Of a stretch of 64,000 nucleotides of DNA, positions 16,959-25,115 are shown piece by piece (positions within the stretch are counted from its first letter, which is position 1; each line of letters starts with the position of its first letter). Origin of the DNA: Paraburkholderia sp. BL10I2N1 (GTDB lineage: Bacteria; Pseudomonadota; Gammaproteobacteria; Burkholderiales; Burkholderiaceae); the NCBI RefSeq assembly GCF_004361815.1, contig NZ_SNWA01000004.1, forward strand, positions 1 through 64,000, given 5' to 3'. The notes under the pieces were generated by a model, which searched no databases, had not been told where the DNA came from, and saw only the letters and a list, made by a program, of their open reading frames with translations. The position numbers were made by a program, and so were the translations under genes.

Positions 16959-18101
16959 ATGATGCCGATACGTGGAATTACATCATGCCATGCAACCGAC
17001 CCGGCGGGCATGTCAACGGATCCCGCCAGCGAGCGGAGCCCCGTCACGCAGGGAAGGGAGCGGGCGCATGGGATTTTTTTACACACCGGCTGGAGGAGCG
17101 CGGGAACCTGGGTATGGTCGCGCTTCCGGGCTCTGGAGTCGGTGAGGGCTTTTTATGAACCATTGAGCAACCTGCTCGGCGACCTCAGCCTCGCCGATAT
17201 TCCCGCCATACGGCCTACGTCGGCCTCCGGTCACCCGCCACTCGGTACGCCTTACTACGAAGAATACCGGTCGTTCATGCAGGAGCGCGGGCGCGGTGTG
17301 GTCGGGTACCGGAAGCGCTTCGGTATCGATCGTTTTGGATGCGTGCCGGACGACGAATTTCCGGCACTGCGAGCCTATTTGCAAAATCTCTGCGACCGGT
17401 CGATCGATCAAGGCAAAATGCCAGTCTTCAAGTTTTGTCGCTCTCAGGGTCGTTTGCCGTGGCTCAAGAGCGCGTTTCCGCAAGCGGTGCACGCAGTTGT
17501 CTTGCGAAACCCCGCATCGCAGTTCGCATCTGGGTGGCTGTTAAGGCAGGAATGGAACAACCCGTTCTTTGTTGCTGCACCATTTCGCGTCTTGGGTCTC
17601 AACCAGGCCGAACCCGTTGTAAAGCAGGTCATCGAGACGTGTGGAGTGAGCTTGCCGTCGTTTGCTTGCGCTTCGGTCGAAGAGTATGCGGCACTTTGCG
17701 AACAGTATGCGCGTACGGCCGAAAGTAGCAATGCATACCGGGCGTTTGTGGCGTTGTGGATTCTCTGCGCTTCGCGAATAGTAGACGGTGCGGATCTGTT
17801 AATCGACATGGATCGGGTCGGGCAGTCTCCTGCGTACGCCTCCGAACTGCGCGCACAGTTTCGTGCGCAGGCCAACGTGACGCCAGATTTTAGTGGCGCG
17901 CGAGACCTGGTCGACGAGACGAAGCGATGCGCGACGCGGATAAAGGGAATAGACGGTCGATTGATACGGTCCATTAATTTTTCGGCGCAAAAGTTCCTGC
18001 TGTCGCAAATCGACGGTTCGCATGATTCGCAGACAGGCGTGGCGAAGGTTATCCGCGAGAAGCTCTCGCTTGCCGACGAAATATCTGGGCAGTGGCGCTA
18101 G
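16959..18101 (+). CDS. Putative sulfotransferase-like protein
   Basis: This is a 380-residue protein from tandem ATGs at 16959/16962 after a GAGGAC ribosome-binding site. An early GIFLHTGWRSAGTWVWSRF resembles the 5'-phosphosulfate loop of PAPS-dependent sulfotransferases, where a backbone and Arg/Lys/Ser/Thr cluster binds the donor. Later, HAVVLRNPASQFASGW resembles the 3'-phosphate-binding RNP...S segment. The overall identity is too low to name a substrate. No glycan or sulfation genes lie beside it. Single genes of this type are often linked to surface polysaccharide or lipid modification, which is inference only. Confidence 0.5.
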   Translation: MMPIRGITSCHATDPAGMSTDPASERSPVTQGRERAHGIFLHTGWRSAGTWVWSRFRALESVRAFYEPLSNLLGDLSLADIPAIRPTSASGHPPLGTPYYEEYRSFMQERGRGVVGYRKRFGIDRFGCVPDDEFPALRAYLQNLCDRSIDQGKMPVFKFCRSQGRLPWLKSAFPQAVHAVVLRNPASQFASGWLLRQEWNNPFFVAAPFRVLGLNQAEPVVKQVIETCGVSLPSFACASVEEYAALCEQYARTAESSNAYRAFVALWILCASRIVDGADLLIDMDRVGQSPAYASELRAQFRAQANVTPDFSGARDLVDETKRCATRIKGIDGRLIRSINFSAQKFLLSQIDGSHDSQTGVAKVIREKLSLADEISGQWR

Positions 18102-18216
18102 GCATTCCGGGGAACCCGCCCGGCGCTATCCATCTCCCTAAAGTCGAAAGCACGGACACGAAAGGCTATCAAGCTGCGGCGCTCCATCAATGCAGAGCAG
18201 TGAGCAGGGACACCTG

Positions 18217-19067
18217 TTACTGGTTGCCTGCAAAAAGCATCCGGATTTCGTCGGCCAGCCACTCCCGCAGCACACACACCTTCGGGTGACGTTCGTTACC
18301 CGCGCGATACACCAGATCGTAGCCGAGCGCCACGCCTTCTCCCCGGATGGCCGCTTCAACGGCCATGCTGCCGTGACCGTAAGCCGGACCACGGCTGCTG
18401 CGGAGGATGTCTACCCCGGCCAGCGCGAACCATTGCTTCCAGTTGGCTCGCATGCGGTCCTCATGCAGCAACATGCAGCCCGCCATGCTCGCAATGGATG
18501 AGAACCGCCCATCGCAGCCCGGTAGGCCGGGCTGCAAACCGGCGTCACAGTTTCTTTCATTATCCGCTCGGCCACGACCCCAGGGTAACGGCCGCCGCCG
18601 TAGCGGACGGCCGCATCGGCCTGTCCGTCGCTCAGGTCGACGTTAATATCCGTAACGTCCAGATGAACGTCCAGTTCCGGATAGCGTGCCTTCAGCCGGT
18701 ACAGACGTGGCGCCAGCCACTTGCTCGCAAACGACACGCTCGTGCTGATCGTCAGGCGCGTCACGCTGTCTTGCGCGCGGATGCGTTCGGCCTCCCTCGT
18801 GAGTTCGCCCAGCAAACGGCTGACGGCCGCCAGGAATTCGGCTCCCTCGTCGGTCAGGACAATACGGCGCGTCAGGCGCCGAAACAGCTCGACACCGAGA
18901 TACTCCTCGAGCGGCGGGATGGCCGGCGATGCAACAGGCCTGGCCGGTGCACGAAGGCCCGTTGCCTGTTCGAGCTGTAGGGTAAATGCGCTTGCGCCCG
19001 TGATGAGCTCATGCCCCTTGCGTACCGCTCCCTCTCGCGTTACGTTGGCAACAATTCGGCCAGCCAA
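18217..19067 (-). pseudogene. LysR-family regulator, frameshifted with eroded HTH
   Basis: This is a GcvA-type LysR regulator in two frames. The first (to about 18500) carries EEYLGVELFRRLTRRIVLTDEGAEFL, the linker helix, and the effector-domain start TISTSVSFASKWLAPRL. The second, from about 18510, carries LLHEDRMRANWKQWFALAGVD and GPAYGHGSMAVEAAIRGEGVALG and stops at 18217. One small indel near a GGCGG run joins them. The helix-turn-helix before EEYLGVELF is poorly conserved (APARPVASPAIPPL), so DNA binding is doubtful even with the frame restored. It is divergent from the heme-binding-like gene next door, which it may once have controlled. Confidence 0.7.
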
Positions 19068-19081
19068 TGGGAAGTGGTGCG

Positions 19082-19606
19082 ATGCAAAACCTCATCCAGA
19101 TCGCGTGCGCAGCCTGCCTCGTCGTAGCAACCGCTGCGACGGCGCAAACCCCAGCCTCACAACCCTCTGCGGGCGGGACACCCGACAAGATCCCGTTCGA
19201 CATTCCCTATGGCAATGCGATCGGTCTGGACACCGCGAAAAGCTTGCTCGCAATTGCAGAAGCCGAAGCGAAGAAACACAACTGGAAAATGAACATTGCT
19301 GTCGTCGACACGCATGGCGAACTCCTCGCGTTCGAACGCATGGACGGTGCGCAGTACGCGTCGATCGCAATATCGCAGAACAAAGCCCGCACGTCGGCAA
19401 GATTCCGTCGTGAGACCCGGGCCTTCTACAACCAGTTTGAGACCGGACATGCATACGTGAGCACCCTGGATGCGGGGCTAGTGGCATCGCCGGGAGGGTT
19501 CCCGCTCGTACAAGGAGGAAAGCTTGTGGGCGCTATCGGCTGTAGTGGCGGGACAGGCGATCAGGACGCTTCTGTGTGTAAGGTCGCCGCCGATACGATC
19601 AACTAG
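19082..19606 (+). CDS. Exported HbpS/GlcG-family (DUF336) protein
   Basis: This 174-residue protein starts at ATG 19082. A signal peptide (IQIACAACLVVATAATAQ, cut near residue 22) sends it to the periplasm. The mature protein is a single Haem_degrading/HbpS domain: LAIAEAEAKKHNWKMNIAVVD, GELLAFERMDGAQYASI, GGFPLVQGGKLVGAIGCSGG and QDASVCKVAADT. Members bind heme or cobalamin-like cofactors or protect against oxidative stress; the exact role is not known. It is complete. It starts 14 bp from the start of the divergent broken LysR gene. Confidence 0.85.
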   Translation: MQNLIQIACAACLVVATAATAQTPASQPSAGGTPDKIPFDIPYGNAIGLDTAKSLLAIAEAEAKKHNWKMNIAVVDTHGELLAFERMDGAQYASIAISQNKARTSARFRRETRAFYNQFETGHAYVSTLDAGLVASPGGFPLVQGGKLVGAIGCSGGTGDQDASVCKVAADTIN

Positions 19607-19706
19607 CGGAACGCCCCTGTCCTCAGCGGCCGGCGACGACGCAAAAAAGCGTTGGCCGAACATGTCGGAAAAGCGATGGCTCGTATGGCCACCGCGCCTT
19701 AGCTGG

Positions 19707-19732
19707 AGGGACGTTTGACCCAGAACGTCCCT
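19707..19732. terminator. Hairpin between two convergent genes
   Basis: A perfect 9-bp stem (AGGGACGTT with AACGTCCCT) around an 8-base loop lies between the ends of the HbpS-like gene and the SDR gene. It has no clear T-run, so it may be a weak two-way terminator or mRNA 3' end structure. Confidence 0.45.
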
Positions 19733-19741
19733 GCCTGGGCG

Positions 19742-20521
19742 TTAGAGGACCATGCCGCCTGAGACCTCGATGCGCTGCCCGTTTATCCAGCGGTTGTCAT
19801 CCGAAAGCAGCGCCGCGATCATCGGGCCAATGTCCTCGGGTTCGCCGACGCGGCCGAGCGCGGTCATGTCCGCCACGCGTTTGTTCACTTCGGGATTGTC
19901 GCGCACCATGCCACCACTGAAGTCGGTCGCGACTGCGCCCGGGGCGACGGTGTTGACGGCAATCCAGCGTGCACCGAGTTCTTTCGCCATATAGCGGGTC
20001 AGCACTTCGACAGCCCCCTTCATTGACGCATACGCGGAAGAGCCGGGGAGCGTTACGCGGGCCAACCCCGAAGAGATGTTCACGATCCGCCCGTTGTCGT
20101 TGATGAATGGCAGAAGTTTTTGCGTAAGGAAGAACACGCCTTTGAAATGGATGCGGTAGACATGGTCCAGTTCGTCCTCGGTCGTCTGATCGAATGCATT
20201 GTGCAGCGAGGTTCCCGCATTGTTGACGAGGTAGTCAAAACGCTTGGCTCGCAGGCTGGCCAGTGCTTGCTGAACATCCTGCACGAACGGGTCGAACGAA
20301 CTAACGTCGCCGGTGTCGAGTCGCAGCGCAATGGCGCGACGCCCTGTTTCCTGGACCGCGGCAACCACGTGCCCGGCTTCTGCGCGATTCGAGTGGTAGG
20401 TAAAAATCGAATCGACGCCACGTCTGGCGAGACTGAGCACCGTATTTCGGCCAATACCGCGGCTGCCGCCGGTAACGATCGCAATCCGTGGACTTGAAGT
20501 AGAGGTGATTTCGGTGGGCAT
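19742..20521 (-). CDS. Short-chain dehydrogenase/reductase (SDR)
   Basis: This is a 259-residue classical SDR. The NADP(H) site is TGGSRGIG (residues 17-24), the structural NNAG is at 100-103, and the catalytic set is Ser about 150, Tyr 164 and Lys 168 (YASMK). The C-terminal AVNTVAPGAVATDFSGG and WINGQRIEVSGGM are typical of FabG-like oxidoreductases. The substrate cannot be told. It is divergent from an AraC-type regulator 140 bp away, a common layout for a regulator and its target. Confidence 0.88.
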   Translation of the reverse strand: MPTEITSTSSPRIAIVTGGSRGIGRNTVLSLARRGVDSIFTYHSNRAEAGHVVAAVQETGRRAIALRLDTGDVSSFDPFVQDVQQALASLRAKRFDYLVNNAGTSLHNAFDQTTEDELDHVYRIHFKGVFFLTQKLLPFINDNGRIVNISSGLARVTLPGSSAYASMKGAVEVLTRYMAKELGARWIAVNTVAPGAVATDFSGGMVRDNPEVNKRVADMTALGRVGEPEDIGPMIAALLSDDNRWINGQRIEVSGGMVL

Positions 20522-20661
20522 TGCGCGCTCCTGTAGTTTGGCGTGGGGGTAACGATAGCCCTGCCGTCAGATCGGTTGAATGCCGGAACTCACCAGTTTC
20601 TTGCCTAATCCTGCTCGGCCGACTATAACGTCCGGGAACACCGACACCGAGAGACCTGGAT

Positions 20662-21552
20662 ATGTCCGATGCGCTGATAGACGCAGTGACCCGCTACACG
20701 GATGCGCAAACGGGGGAAAGCCCGTTTGTAACGGCGGTTGAAGGACTTACGATTCTCCGTTCGAACCAGGAGACCCGGCCCAATCACCTGATTCACAAGC
20801 CGGCGCTTTGTATCGTCGTCCAAGGCGCAAAATGGACGACGTTCGGCGACAGGCGGTTCGACTACAGGGCGGGACAGGCGCTGGTCGTCAGTGTGGAGAC
20901 GCCAGCGTTCGGCCGGGTCGTCGAAGCGAGTCCCGAGAAGCCGTTTCTTGGCGTCATCATCGAATTCGATCTGGCAACCATGCGTGAAGTGATGGAAGCG
21001 TTGGATACGCTTCCGAAATCCAGCGGTGACGCCCGTTCGGGGGTCTTCGTTACGAATTTCGATGGACCGCTGGGCGACTGTGCGCTGCGTATGGTTCGCC
21101 TGCTCGATACGCCCAACGCAATCCCAATGATCTATCCGCTGCTCATGCGTGAGATCAGCTACTGGCTCTTGACCGGGCCACGAGGCGGCGAGATCGCGGG
21201 GCTGGCGCTGTCCAGCAGTCGTTCACAACGCGTGATCAGTGCAATCCATGCGTTGCGTGAACGCTTTGCAGAACCGGTGCGCATCGAGGATCTGGCGCGC
21301 ACTGCCCAGATGAGCCCTTCGGCGTTCCATCGAGAGTTCAAGGCGCTGACGTCGATGACGCCGCTGCAGTACCAGAAGCAGCTTCGCTTGCTGGAGGCGC
21401 GCCGCTTGATGACAACTGATACTGCTAACGTCGAAACCGCCGCGTTTCAGGTCGGTTATGAAAGCCCTTCGCAATTCAGTCGGGAATACTCGCGCATGTT
21501 CGGGGCGCCACCGCGACGCGAGGTTGTTGCACTAAAAAGGGCTGCTTCGTAA
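20662..21552 (+). CDS. AraC-family transcriptional regulator
   Basis: The 296-residue protein has the AraC_N (cupin-like) sensing domain at about 20-175 (LTILRSNQETRPNHLIHKPALCIVVQG) and two helix-turn-helix motifs at about 195-290. The first is in RIEDLARTAQMSPSAFHREFKALT, the second in VETAAFQVGYESPSQFSREYSRMFG. Members of this subgroup often activate a neighbouring oxidoreductase gene, here probably the divergent SDR. It is intact. The 140-bp gap to the SDR gene should hold its operators. Confidence 0.9.
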   Translation: MSDALIDAVTRYTDAQTGESPFVTAVEGLTILRSNQETRPNHLIHKPALCIVVQGAKWTTFGDRRFDYRAGQALVVSVETPAFGRVVEASPEKPFLGVIIEFDLATMREVMEALDTLPKSSGDARSGVFVTNFDGPLGDCALRMVRLLDTPNAIPMIYPLLMREISYWLLTGPRGGEIAGLALSSSRSQRVISAIHALRERFAEPVRIEDLARTAQMSPSAFHREFKALTSMTPLQYQKQLRLLEARRLMTTDTANVETAAFQVGYESPSQFSREYSRMFGAPPRREVVALKRAAS

Positions 21553-21928
21553 GCCGGCAGGGACCGTGCATTTTGCCTGTCAGGTCCGGTTGATCGCTGT
21601 TCCGGCGGCTCTTGCTGCCCGAACTACGGTCGCGCGGAGCTATGTCGGGCGTCTCTTCATGGCCGGACTGAAACCGTCACAACAGCGTATGCGCCAATTC
21701 ACGATACAGCAGCGCGGTGGCCCGTCGTTGCGGGCCAGGACGTTTAATGAGTGGATGCGATGATGCACGCCAAGCGTGCGACCTTCCAGGTTGCAGCGGC
21801 CGAATCGCGGCCGCCGCCCGGTCAAGACCAGCAACTTGTCACTGCAGCATGGAACTCGCGCGATTGCTCAAAGCATTCAAGCTCTTTTGAGCAGGCGGCC
21901 CAATGCGTTGGTGCCTATAGCGTTAGCG
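21553..21928. other. Intergenic stretch, no recognised content
   Basis: These 376 bp lie downstream of both the AraC gene and the monooxygenase gene. Short frames exist, but none has a ribosome-binding site or family resemblance. I see no clear hairpin terminator. Confidence 0.5.
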
Positions 21929-23134
21929 TTAGACGGCGCAATTCAGACAGTCTTCGGCGCGCCAGCCATGCAACCACGCCAACGCGTCGTAGAACTGCTC
22001 CTGCGTGCGGCCGACCCAAAGCGAATTACGCACCAGACGCTCGACACCCTTCGCGTGATAGATGCGGCCCATTTCGCGTGCCGAATACAGCACGCGGGCC
22101 GTGCGCGGAATACGCGCCGACTCGTACAGCTTGAACGCGGCCTCGAAATCGCCATCGGTCGCGGCAACGGCCGCGCCGAGCGTGACCGCATCTTCGAGCG
22201 CCTGACAGGCACCCTGCGCGAGGTACTGGGTCATCGGGTGTGCAGCGTCGCCGAGCACGGTGGCGCGCCCATCGCTCCAGCGTTCCACGGGATCGCGGTC
22301 CGCCGTGGCCCAGCGCTTCCATGAAGTCGGCCGGTCGAGCATCTGTTGCGGCAACGGATGGATGCCCTCAAAGTACGACAGCACTTCCTCCTTGCTTTCT
22401 TCGCGAACGCCCCATTCTTCCTTTTCGCGGCTATGAAACGTGACGACGAGGTTGTACTGCCGGCCGCCGCGCAATGGGTAATGCACAAGGTGACAATGCG
22501 GACCCGCCCACACGACAGGCGCATTGATTTGCAGGTCCTTGGGCATGTTCTCGACATCGACGACCGCGCGATACACAACATGCCCTGTCACGCGCTGCTC
22601 GTCACCGATCAGCGCCTTGCGAATCGCCGACTTCACGCCGTCACAACCAATCACCGCGTCTGCGCTGTACCGCGCGCCATGCTGGTAGGTGACGGTCACA
22701 CCGTCGGCATCCTGATCGAGCGCGCAGACCTGCGTGTTTGTGCGGAACTGGATCAACGGATGATCCCTGACGGCTTCGAGAATCGACAGATGGATGTCCG
22801 CCCGGTGAATCACTGCATACGGATTGCCGAAGCGCGTGCGATATGGCGCGCCGACGTCGATGCGCACCATTTCCTTCGCATCGAGCGCATCCCTCAGGCT
22901 GAGGTAGTCGGTGAACACGGCCCGGCCGCGCGCCGCCTCGCCGACACCCAACGCATCGAGCGCGTTGAACGCGTTCGCGGCCAGCTGGATGCCCGCGCCT
23001 ATCTCCTTGATTTCCGGAGCCTGCTCGAGCAGTTGCACTCGAATGCCCTGCCGTGCGAGCGCCAGCGCAGCGGCGAGGCCACCAATGCCGCCGCCGATCA
23101 CGAGCACGCGCCGCCCTTTGTCTGTCCCACTCAT
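21929..23134 (-). CDS. nagX: FAD monooxygenase, probable 3-hydroxybenzoate 6-hydroxylase
   Basis: Enzymes of this type add a hydroxyl to 3-hydroxybenzoate to give gentisate, using NADH and O2. The 401 residues begin at ATG 23134 with the FAD-binding GGGIGG (residues 14-19). They also include the DG motif VIGCDGVKSAIRKALIG and the second FAD motif GDAAHPMTQYLAQGACQALEDA. The following GST-type isomerase and fumarylpyruvate hydrolase fragment are gentisate-pathway enzymes, which supports this substrate over salicylate. The ring-cleaving gentisate 1,2-dioxygenase is not in the window. The gene is intact and is last in the minus-strand operon. Confidence 0.78.
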   Translation of the reverse strand: MSGTDKGRRVLVIGGGIGGLAAALALARQGIRVQLLEQAPEIKEIGAGIQLAANAFNALDALGVGEAARGRAVFTDYLSLRDALDAKEMVRIDVGAPYRTRFGNPYAVIHRADIHLSILEAVRDHPLIQFRTNTQVCALDQDADGVTVTYQHGARYSADAVIGCDGVKSAIRKALIGDEQRVTGHVVYRAVVDVENMPKDLQINAPVVWAGPHCHLVHYPLRGGRQYNLVVTFHSREKEEWGVREESKEEVLSYFEGIHPLPQQMLDRPTSWKRWATADRDPVERWSDGRATVLGDAAHPMTQYLAQGACQALEDAVTLGAAVAATDGDFEAAFKLYESARIPRTARVLYSAREMGRIYHAKGVERLVRNSLWVGRTQEQFYDALAWLHGWRAEDCLNCAV

Positions 23135-23144
23135 AGTTGTCTCC

Positions 23145-23292
23145 TATGTCGACCAGAGTTAGCGCTTTAGCGCTTACTCTGGTCCCATGCAACATGTATG
23201 TCGACCAGAGTTAGCGCTTTAGCGCTTACTCTGGTCCCATGCAACATGTATGTCGACCGGTTAGCGCTTTAGCGCTTACTCCGCTCTCATGC
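23145..23292. repeat. Three tandem 52-bp hairpin repeats
   Basis: Two exact 52-bp copies (from 23145 and 23197) and a shorter third (from 23249) fill the gap between the isomerase and monooxygenase genes. Each full copy holds a 32-bp near-perfect palindrome at 23152-23183 and 23204-23235. Outer arms ACCAGAGT and ACTCTGGT enclose two copies of AGCGCT. The third copy has lost bases in both outer arms. The array is transcribed within the operon, so it should fold into a row of RNA hairpins. Confidence 0.92.
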
Positions 23293-23294
23293 GA

Positions 23295-23936
23295 TCAAGC
23301 GATGTAATCGGGCTGATGCGGCGGCTGTGCGACACCGAATGCGGGGTGTTTCAACGCGTGTTCATACACGGCGAGGCTGCGAGGATAGGCGCTCAAATCA
23401 CAGTCCATGCGCAGGGCGTTGGCGACCTGCGGCACGAGAGACAGGTCGGCGAGCGTCGGTTGCGCGCCGAAGCACCACGGGCCTTCGTTGCTGCGTTCGA
23501 GCATGCGCTCGACGCCCGCCATCCCTTGAGCGATCCAGTGCCGATACCACGCGGTTTTTTGCTGCGGCGCAACCTCCAGTTCCGTCTCCAGATAGCGCAG
23601 CACGCGCAGGTTGTTGACGGGATGGATGTCGCAGGCAATCAGCATCAAAAGTTCGAGCACCCGCGCCCGCAGTTCCGGTCCGAGCGGAATCATGCGCGGC
23701 TCGGGATGCGTCTGGTCGAGATAGTCGATGATCGCGAGTGACTGGCCGAGCTTGAAATCGCCGTCGATCAACGCGGGTACCAACGCCGATGGATTCACGT
23801 TCGCCACGTAATCCGCTGCGCGATGCTCGCCGACGCGGATATTGACGGGCAGCGTGTCGTACGCGAGACCTTTGAGCGCGAGCGCAATACGCACGCGGTA
23901 CGACGCCGAGCTGTTGAAGAAGCTATGGAGTTGCAC
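23295..23936 (-). CDS. Maleylpyruvate/maleylacetoacetate isomerase (zeta GST)
   Basis: This glutathione-dependent cis-trans isomerase converts maleylpyruvate to fumarylpyruvate in the gentisate route. A GTG at 23936 is chosen as start because GGAGGT lies 6 bases before it, giving 213 residues. The zeta-GST signature SFFNSSASYRVRIALALKG (normally SS.C/SYRVRIAL) and NPSALVPALIDGDFKLGQSLAI are clear, as is the C-terminal GAQPTLADLSLVPQV. The Ser-Ser-Ala-Ser form of the motif lacks the Cys of MaiA enzymes. Position beside the hydroxylase and hydrolase supports a maleylpyruvate substrate. Confidence 0.83.
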   Translation of the reverse strand: MQLHSFFNSSASYRVRIALALKGLAYDTLPVNIRVGEHRAADYVANVNPSALVPALIDGDFKLGQSLAIIDYLDQTHPEPRMIPLGPELRARVLELLMLIACDIHPVNNLRVLRYLETELEVAPQQKTAWYRHWIAQGMAGVERMLERSNEGPWCFGAQPTLADLSLVPQVANALRMDCDLSAYPRSLAVYEHALKHPAFGVAQPPHQPDYIA

Positions 23937-23969
23937 GAGTAGACCTCCGTCCAATGCAGATTACGTGTG

Positions 23970-24237
23970 TCAGGCCACGTGTACCGTCACTTCGCCCAAA
24001 CGCTCGACGCCGGCTTTCATCGTGTCGCCCGTCTTCACTGAGCCAACGCCTTCAGGCGTGCCCGTGAAGATCACATCACCCGGTTCGAGGCGGAAGAACT
24101 TCGACAGGTCTGAAACGGTTTCGGCCACTGACCAGATCAGATGCGACACATCGCTCTTCTGCTTCGTCTCGCCGTTGACGGTCAGCCACAGACCGCCGCT
24201 TTCAAAGTGGCCTACCGTGCTGGCGGGATGAACGCCT
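23970..24237 (-). pseudogene. Fumarylpyruvate hydrolase, C-terminal fragment
   Basis: About 85 residues match the C-terminus of FAH-family fumarylpyruvate hydrolases, which make fumarate and pyruvate in the last step of gentisate breakdown. Visible are VNGETKQKSDVSHLIWSVAE, LSKFFRLEPGDVIFTGTPEGVG and DTMKAGVERLGEVTV, with the family's EPGD.IFTGTP.GVG core. Homology ends sharply near 24237; upstream residues are unrelated. The first 60 percent, with the metal-binding residues, is lost, so the pathway is broken at its end. The fragment lies just upstream of the isomerase in the same direction. Confidence 0.75.
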
Positions 24238-24571
24238 ACGGTTACGGCACGGCGGGACGCCTTGCAATGAAAGCCTATCTGGCGACGATCGCGAGCGACA
24301 AGGTTGGCTTTTCCTCCACCCGCGATCCGTCGACGAGCGAGACGCGATACATCGGCGGCGTGCGCGGTCTGGTGGAACGCACCACTGCGCGGTTTCCTCC
24401 ATCGAGGCTCGTTCTGCGCCTGCCAGCTCGCCCGGTGGCGCACTCACAGTCCTGCGGACGATGGCAGGCATCGAACAACCCTTTACGCGCGCTGCCGATC
24501 GGCGACAGGCAAAGACCAGCCATAACCGTCCGCTCACTGGTGGACCCCGAGCGCAGTCAGTCAAGACGATC
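24238..24571. other. Junction sequence next to the truncated hydrolase
   Basis: These 334 bp replace the missing 5' part of the hydrolase. A plus-strand stretch containing YGYGTAGRLAMKAYLATIASDKVGF looks protein-like but is short and not identified. No inverted repeats or target duplication mark the break. Confidence 0.35.
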
Positions 24572-24976
24572 TCAATGTCGGGGCGCATTCGCGTTGCCAG
24601 GACCTACGCGGGACGCTATCACAGTGAGAATTACCGGCAGTGGGGCAGGTTTTACAAAGTGATGATCGAACCCCGATCTGATTGATTCGACCTGCTCTAC
24701 TTGCGAGGCAAGAGCCGTCACCGCCACCAGCAGCGGCGCAGGTTGAGCTTTGATGCGCCGGATTTCCCTCGCCACCGCCCGACCGTCAAGACGGGGCATA
24801 TCGATATCGAGGACAACCGCTTCAGGGTGCCAGGCGCAGTATTCGACCAACGCGGCCACTCCATCTCCGACGGTTCGAATGTCGTAGCCGTGAGCTTCGA
24901 AGAACAGCACGTATGCTGCCAGGACATTAGGGTCGTCGTCCGCGATAAGCAGGCGCGCCGTTTCCGATGTGGACAT
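24572..24976 (-). CDS. Single-domain response regulator
   Basis: This 134-residue receiver domain has no output domain. It has the acidic pair in IADDDPNV (about 13-14), the phosphorylated Asp 57 in VVLDIDMPRLDG, the Thr 87 switch (AVTALA) and Lys 109 (FVKPAP). It is divergent from the histidine kinase gene, with 139 bp between them, and is very likely that kinase's partner. Without a DNA-binding part it should act by protein contact or phosphorelay. It is intact. Confidence 0.87.
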   Translation of the reverse strand: MSTSETARLLIADDDPNVLAAYVLFFEAHGYDIRTVGDGVAALVEYCAWHPEAVVLDIDMPRLDGRAVAREIRRIKAQPAPLLVAVTALASQVEQVESIRSGFDHHFVKPAPLPVILTVIASRVGPGNANAPRH

Positions 24977-25115
24977 CTCGCCGTTCCAGATAGCGCTTTA
25001 ATGATCACCGGAAGCAATGTCGGTGCCCTGTAGAAACCCTTGGAAGATTTAGAAGTAATATGGGTGCACCATATACCCCACGGGCAATTTCCGCCCTCCT
25101 CCTTCTGGGACAGAC

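Noticed and set aside
23145..23292. Considered as a CRISPR array because of regular repeats
   Set aside because: The 52-bp units are contiguous with no unique spacers, only three copies exist, and no cas gene is near.
24238..24571. Plus-strand frame containing YGYGTAGRLAMKAYLATIASDKVGF as a gene
   Set aside because: It is protein-like but without a start, known family or intact length, so I list it only as junction sequence.
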